Source: Cephalotus follicularis (Eukaryota; Streptophyta; Magnoliopsida; Oxalidales; Cephalotaceae). Taken from it: 64,000 bases of DNA. Under the pieces are notes generated by a model, which was given only the letters and a program-made list of their open reading frames with translations, searched no databases and had not been told where the DNA came from. The number at the start of each line of letters is the position of its first letter. Positions within the stretch are counted from its first letter, which is position 1. Location: NCBI GenBank assembly GCA_001972305.1, contig BDDD01000725.1, positions 1-64,000 of the forward strand. The letters are read 5' to 3'. A program made the translations under genes and the position numbers. Below, in pieces: positions 59,481 through 64,000 of the stretch.

Positions 59481-60900
59481 GTTCCTTATAATACTTGGTG
59501 GATTGATTCTGGTTGTACCACTCATGTTTCAAATACGATGCAGGGATTCCTTACGACCCAAACCATAAACCAAAATGAAAAGTTTATCTTCATAGGCAAT
59601 TGAGTCAAAGCTCCAGTTGAAGCCATTGGAACATATCGTTTGATCTTAGACACTGGACATCATTTCGATCTTTTTCAAACACTTTATGTTCTTTCTATTT
59701 CTCGAAATTTAGTTTCTATGTCTAAACTTGATACAATTTGTTTTTCTTTTAAGTTTGGAAATGGATGTTTCAGTTTATTTAAACATAATTACTTTATTGG
59801 TTTCGGTTATCTTTGTGATGGTTTGTACAAATTTAAACTTGACAATTTATTTGTTGTGACTCTTTTGACCTTGCATCATAATTTTGGTATGAAACGTGGT
59901 TTAGTGGATGAAAGTTCATCTTTCTTGTGGCATAAACGTTTGGATCCCATATCCAAAGAAAGAATACAAAGATTAGTAAAGAATGAAATTCTTCATGATT
60001 TAGATTTTACTGATCTTGGTATATGTGTGGATTGTATTAAAGGAAAACACACTAAACGCACAATTAAGAAAGCAGCCACAAGAACCTCACATCTCCTTGA
60101 AATTATACACACTGATATATGTGGACCTTTTGATATTCCATCTTTTGGTGGAGAAAAATATTTCATTACCTTTATTGATGATTTTTCACGTTACGCTTAT
60201 GTCTATCTGTTACATGAAAAATCTCAATCAGTAGAAATCTTAAAGGTGTTTATCAATGAGGTTGAAAGACAACTAGACAAAAATGTGAAAATTGTCAGGT
60301 CTGACAAAGGTGGTGAATATTATGGAAAGTATAATGAAGCTGGACAATGTCCTGGCCCATTTGCTAAATTTCTTGAAAATCGTGGCATTTGTGCTTAATA
60401 CACAATGCCAAGTACACCGCAACAAAATGGTGTTGCAGAAAGGCGTAATCGTACTTTAATGGATATGGTTAGGAGTATGTTAAGTCATTCTTCTTTACCC
60501 TTATCATTGTGGATGCATGCTTTGAAAACCGTCATGTATTTGTTAAACAGAGTTCCTAGTAAGGCAGTTCCAAAGACTCCTTTTGAACTGTGGAATGGAA
60601 GAAAACCTAGTTTAAAGCACCTACATGTTTGGGGTTGCTCGACGGAAGTGAGAATTTATAATCCATATGAAAATAAACTGGACTTAAGAACAATCAGTGG
60701 TTTCTTCATTGGTTATCCAAAAAAATCAAAAGGGTATAGATTTTACTGTCCTAACCATAGTACAAGAATTATTAAAACTGGAAATGCTAGGTTCATTGAA
60801 AATGGTGAATTTAGTGGGAGTATAGAACCACACATAGTGGACATACAAGAAGTTAGGGTACAAGTTTCTTTACCTATATCTTCTTCTCAGGTTATTGTTC
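59481..60900 (+). pseudogene. protease and integrase region, second copia element
   Basis: WWIDSGCTTHVSNT near 59500 is the copia protease active-site region. LWHKRLDPISKERIQRL with CVDCIKGKHTKR is the pre-integrase/zinc part. Integrase core: IIHTDICGPFDIPSFGG, FIDDFSRYAYVYLLHEKS, VRSDKGGEYYG and [20 protein letters not shown]. The region is broken. Confidence 0.9.
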
Positions 60901-60922
60901 TTACAGTTGTTGAACAACTTAA

Positions 60923-62858
60923 CAACATACAAGAACAACAAATTAATGATCAAACATCACATAATGAAGTTACAACAAATGAACTTACAATAGATGAACC
61001 ACATGAAGTAGCATTAAGAAGGTCTCAAAGACAAAGAAGATCAGCTATTTCTGATGATTATGTGGTTTATTTACAAGAGTCGGATTTTGACTTGGGAATT
61101 GATAAAGATCCAGTTTCGTTTTCACAAGCCATACAAAGTGTTAATTCTACTAAGTGGTTGGACGCCATGAAAGAAGAGTTAAAATCAATTGATCATAATA
61201 AAGTCTGGGATCTTGTTGAATTGCCTGAAGGTTTTACGAGAGTTGGGTGTAAATGGGTCTTTAAGACCAAACACGACTCAAATGGAAATATTGAACGATA
61301 CAAGGCCAGACTTGTTGCCAAATGTTTTACTCAGAAGGATGGTGTTGACTACAAGGAGACGTTTTCTCCTGTGTCTAAAAATGACTCTTTTAGAATTATT
61401 ATGGCTTAGTAGCTCATTATGACTTAGAGTTACATTAAATGGATGTGAAAGCTGCCTTTCTGAATGAGAATGTAGAGGAAGAAGTTTATATGGATCAACC
61501 TAAAGGTTTTTCTGTTGAAGGAAAGGAACAAATGGTGTGTAAACTTAAGAAATCAATATACGGGCTTAAACAAGCTTCCGGACAATGGTATCTTAAGTTC
61601 AATGATACTATTACTTCTTTTGGATTTGAGGAAAACACCGTTGATCGGTGTATATATCTGAAAGTCAGTGGGAGCAAGTTTATATTTCTGATTCTGTATG
61701 TTGATGATATCTTGCTTGCTACTAATGATCTTGGCTTATTACATGAAACCAAGAAATTTCTCTCCAAGAACTTTGAAATGAAAGATATGGCTGAGGCATC
61801 CTATGTGATAAGAATTGAAATTTTTCGTGATAGATCACAATGATTGTTAGGGTTGTCTTAGAAAGCATATTTCGTAATAAATCACAATGACAACATATAA
61901 GAAGAACAAATTAATGATCAAACATCCTATAATGAAGTTACCACAAATGAACCTACAGTAGATGAACCACATGAAGTAGCATTAAGAAGGTCTCAAAGAC
62001 AAATAAGATCAGTTATTTCTGATGATTATGTGGTTTATTTACAAGAGTCAGATTTTGACTTGGGAATTGATAAAGATCTAGTTTCGTTTTCACAAGCCAT
62101 ACAAAGTGTTAATTCTAGTAAGTGGTTGGACGCCATAAAAGAAGAGTTAAAATCAATGGATCATAATGAAGTCTGGGATCTTGTTGAATTACCTGAAGGT
62201 TGTAAGAGAGTTGGGTGTAAATGGGTCTTTAAGACCAAACACGACTCAAATGGCAATATTGAACGATATAAGGCCAGACTTGTTGTCAAAGGTTTTACTC
62301 AGAAGTATGGTGTTGACTACAAGGAGACGTTTTCTCCTGTGTCTAAAAAGGACTCGTTTAGAATTATTATGTCATTAGTAGCTCATTATGACTTAGAGTT
62401 ACATCAAATGGATGTGAAAACTGCCTTTCTGAATGGGAATTTAGAGGAAGAAGTTTATATGGATCAACCTGAAGGTTTTTCTGTTGAAAGAAAGGAACAC
62501 ATGGCGTGTAAACTTAAGAAATCAATATACGGGCTTAAACAAGCTTCCCGACAATGGTATCTTAAGTTCAATGATTTTATTATTTCTTTTGGATTTAAGG
62601 AAAACACCGTTGATCGGTGTATATATCTGAAGGTCAGTGGGAGCAAGTTTATATTTATGATTCTGTATGTTGATGATATCTTGCTTGCTACTAATGATCT
62701 TGGCTTATTACATGAAACCAAGAAATTTCTCTCCAAGAACTTTGAAATGAAAGATATGGCTGAGGCATCCTATGTGATAGGAATTGAAATATTTCGTGAT
62801 AGATCACAATGATTGTGTGATAGATCACAATGATTGTTAGGGTTGTCTCATAAAGCAT
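60923..62858 (+). repeat. tandem duplication of the RT region in the second copia element
   Basis: About 968 bp starting near CAACATACAAGAACAACAAA (60923) recurs directly from about 61891. Both units carry the RT motifs [42 protein letters not shown] and YVDDILLATND. The two units differ at a few percent of positions by eye. Confidence 0.9.
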
Positions 62859-63667
62859 ATATTAATAAAGTTCTAGAGAGATTCAAGATGGAAAAGTGTT
62901 CAGCAGGTGTTGTACTAGTTCAGAAAGAAGATAAATTGTGCCTTATGCAATGCCCAAAGAATGAATTGGAACGAAAGCAAATGGAACAAATTCCTTATGC
63001 ATCTATCGTTGGGAGCTTGATGTATGCTCAGACTTGCACTAAACCAGACATTAGTTTTACTGTTGGAATGTTGGGCAAATATCAAAGTAATCTAGGATTA
63101 GATCATTGGAGGGCTGCAAAGAAAGTATTGAGATACCTGCAAGGAACGAAAGATCACATGCTCACTTTTAGGAGATCTGATCATCTTGAGGTGGTAGGAT
63201 ATTCAGATTCAGATTTTGCTAGATGTGTAGACACCAGGAAATCTACTTTTGGATATTTGTTTCTTTTAACTGGAGGAGCAATTTCATGGAAAAGTGCGAA
63301 GCAGTCTGTCATTACTGCATCCACTATGGAAGCTGAATTTGTGGCATGCTTTGAGGCCACTGTTCATGGTGTATGACTGCGAAACTTTATTTCAGGACTT
63401 GGAATTGTTGACAGTATTGCCAAGCCGCTGAAAATTTATTGTGATAATGCCGCAGCAGTATTCTTTTCTAAAAACGACAAGTATTCCAAAGGCGTTAAAC
63501 ATATGGAATTGAAATACTTTGCCGTTAAAGAAGAAGTACATAAACAAAGAGTGCCAATTGAGCATATTAGCATAAATTTTATGGTTGCGGATTCGTTAAC
63601 TAAAGGGTTGCCACCAAAGACATTCAATGAACATGTTGAAAGAATGGGCATTATTGAAAACCATTAG
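62859..63667 (+). pseudogene. RNase H region, second copia element
   Basis: Contains IPYASIVGSLMYAQTCTKPD, VLRYLQGTKDHMLTF, GYSDSDFARCVDTRKSTFGY, GGAISWKSAKQSV and ADSLTKGLPPKTFNEHV near the end, the standard copia RNase H landmarks. The region is broken. Confidence 0.88.
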
Positions 63668-64000
63668 TGATATTATGTTAAAGTTTATTTTATGTGCTTG
63701 ACACTTTGATATCACTTAAATATTGTTTCTGATATATTTCAACATCATGTTTATTGTATTGGTATATATACGTGAATGACTTATGTGAATATTAGCCGGA
63801 TTTGTTTATGACAAACAATATTGTTGGATCATTATGATATCTCTCATTCATGTTAAATATAAGATTGATATTATGATGCATGGAAGGATCTATGTCGAAG
63901 TAATGACATAGAACCGCCATGATCCTTATAAGTTCTTTACTCAATGATGATTTATGATTTGACAAATTTAAGAAATGATTTAGCTTATACTTACGTTAGT
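63668..64000 (+). other. 3' untranslated tail of the second copia element
   Basis: AT-rich, non-coding. No sequence like the 5' LTR start (TGTTGGGTTTTATT) appears before the window ends, so the element continues beyond it. Confidence 0.6.

Larger units (their letters stand above)
57134..64000 (+). mobile_element. decayed Ty1/copia element, right end beyond window
   Basis: 5' LTR 57134-57574 (TGTTGGG...ATTAACA), then a canonical TGGTATCAGAGAAC primer-binding site at 57578, gag, zinc knuckle, protease, integrase, RT and RNase H on the plus strand, and a long AT-rich 3' tail. The 3' LTR is not seen before the window ends. The RT portion is present twice in tandem. Frames carry several breaks, so this copy is non-functional. 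It belongs to a different copia family from the one at 45.5 kb, judging by its LTR, primer-binding site and protein motifs. Confidence 0.92.

Overview
The window is nuclear DNA of a eudicot plant. It is AT-rich, has GT-AG introns, and carries Ty3/gypsy and Ty1/copia LTR retrotransposons, short non-autonomous hAT elements and a small set of ordinary plant genes. Nothing in it looks bacterial, viral-episomal or organellar.

Host genes. Four single-copy-type plant genes stand in a row: the last exon of an alpha-expansin (9198-9507, +), an ABCI20-type soluble ABC protein (-), a TRAPPC4/Trs23 subunit (+) and a NAK-type receptor-like cytoplasmic kinase (37594-40204, -). From memory this is the same order as Arabidopsis At5g02260 (EXPA9), At5g02270 (ABCI20), At5g02280 (TRAPPC4-like) and At5g02290 (NAK), so the window is a microsyntenic block stretched by transposons. 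The ABCI20-TRAPPC4 divergent pair is present twice in direct orientation, with a period of 6920 bp. All exons, splice sites and reading frames of both pairs look intact. About 5.7 kb of the repeat looks identical, and the last ~0.5 kb is diverged.

Layout. 1-9.2 kb: AT-rich DNA with two solo LTRs (2100-4906 and 5078-6022, each with an exact 5-bp target-site duplication), a hAT MITE and a foldback element. 9.2-9.5 kb: expansin exon. 9.98-22.4 kb: a decayed Tat-type Ty3/gypsy element, with gag-pol on the minus strand, an extra opposite-strand ORF region, a hAT MITE inside its integrase region, and terminal repeats that lie inverted to each other. 22.9-23.5 kb: a related solo LTR. 24.1-37.3 kb: the duplicated gene pair. 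37.6-40.2 kb: the kinase. 40.9-42.2 kb: a truncated copia fragment. 42.3-44.2 kb: a solo LTR with an array of short CG-rich palindromes. 45.5-51.3 kb: a decayed copia element with both LTRs. 51.3-57.1 kb: gene-free DNA with two MITEs. 57.1 kb to the window end: a second decayed copia element that runs off the edge and carries an internal duplication of its RT region.

The genes do not form a pathway. ABCI20 is an ER-associated soluble ABC protein tied to cytokinin and light responses in Arabidopsis, TRAPPC4 is a vesicle-tethering subunit, NAK is a membrane-anchored signalling kinase and expansin loosens cell walls. I found no convincing new biological system. The points most worth checking are the mosaic identity of the gene-pair duplication, the inverted LTRs of the gypsy element, a tRNA-like (SINE-like) module in the leader of two copia copies, and the palindrome array in one solo LTR.
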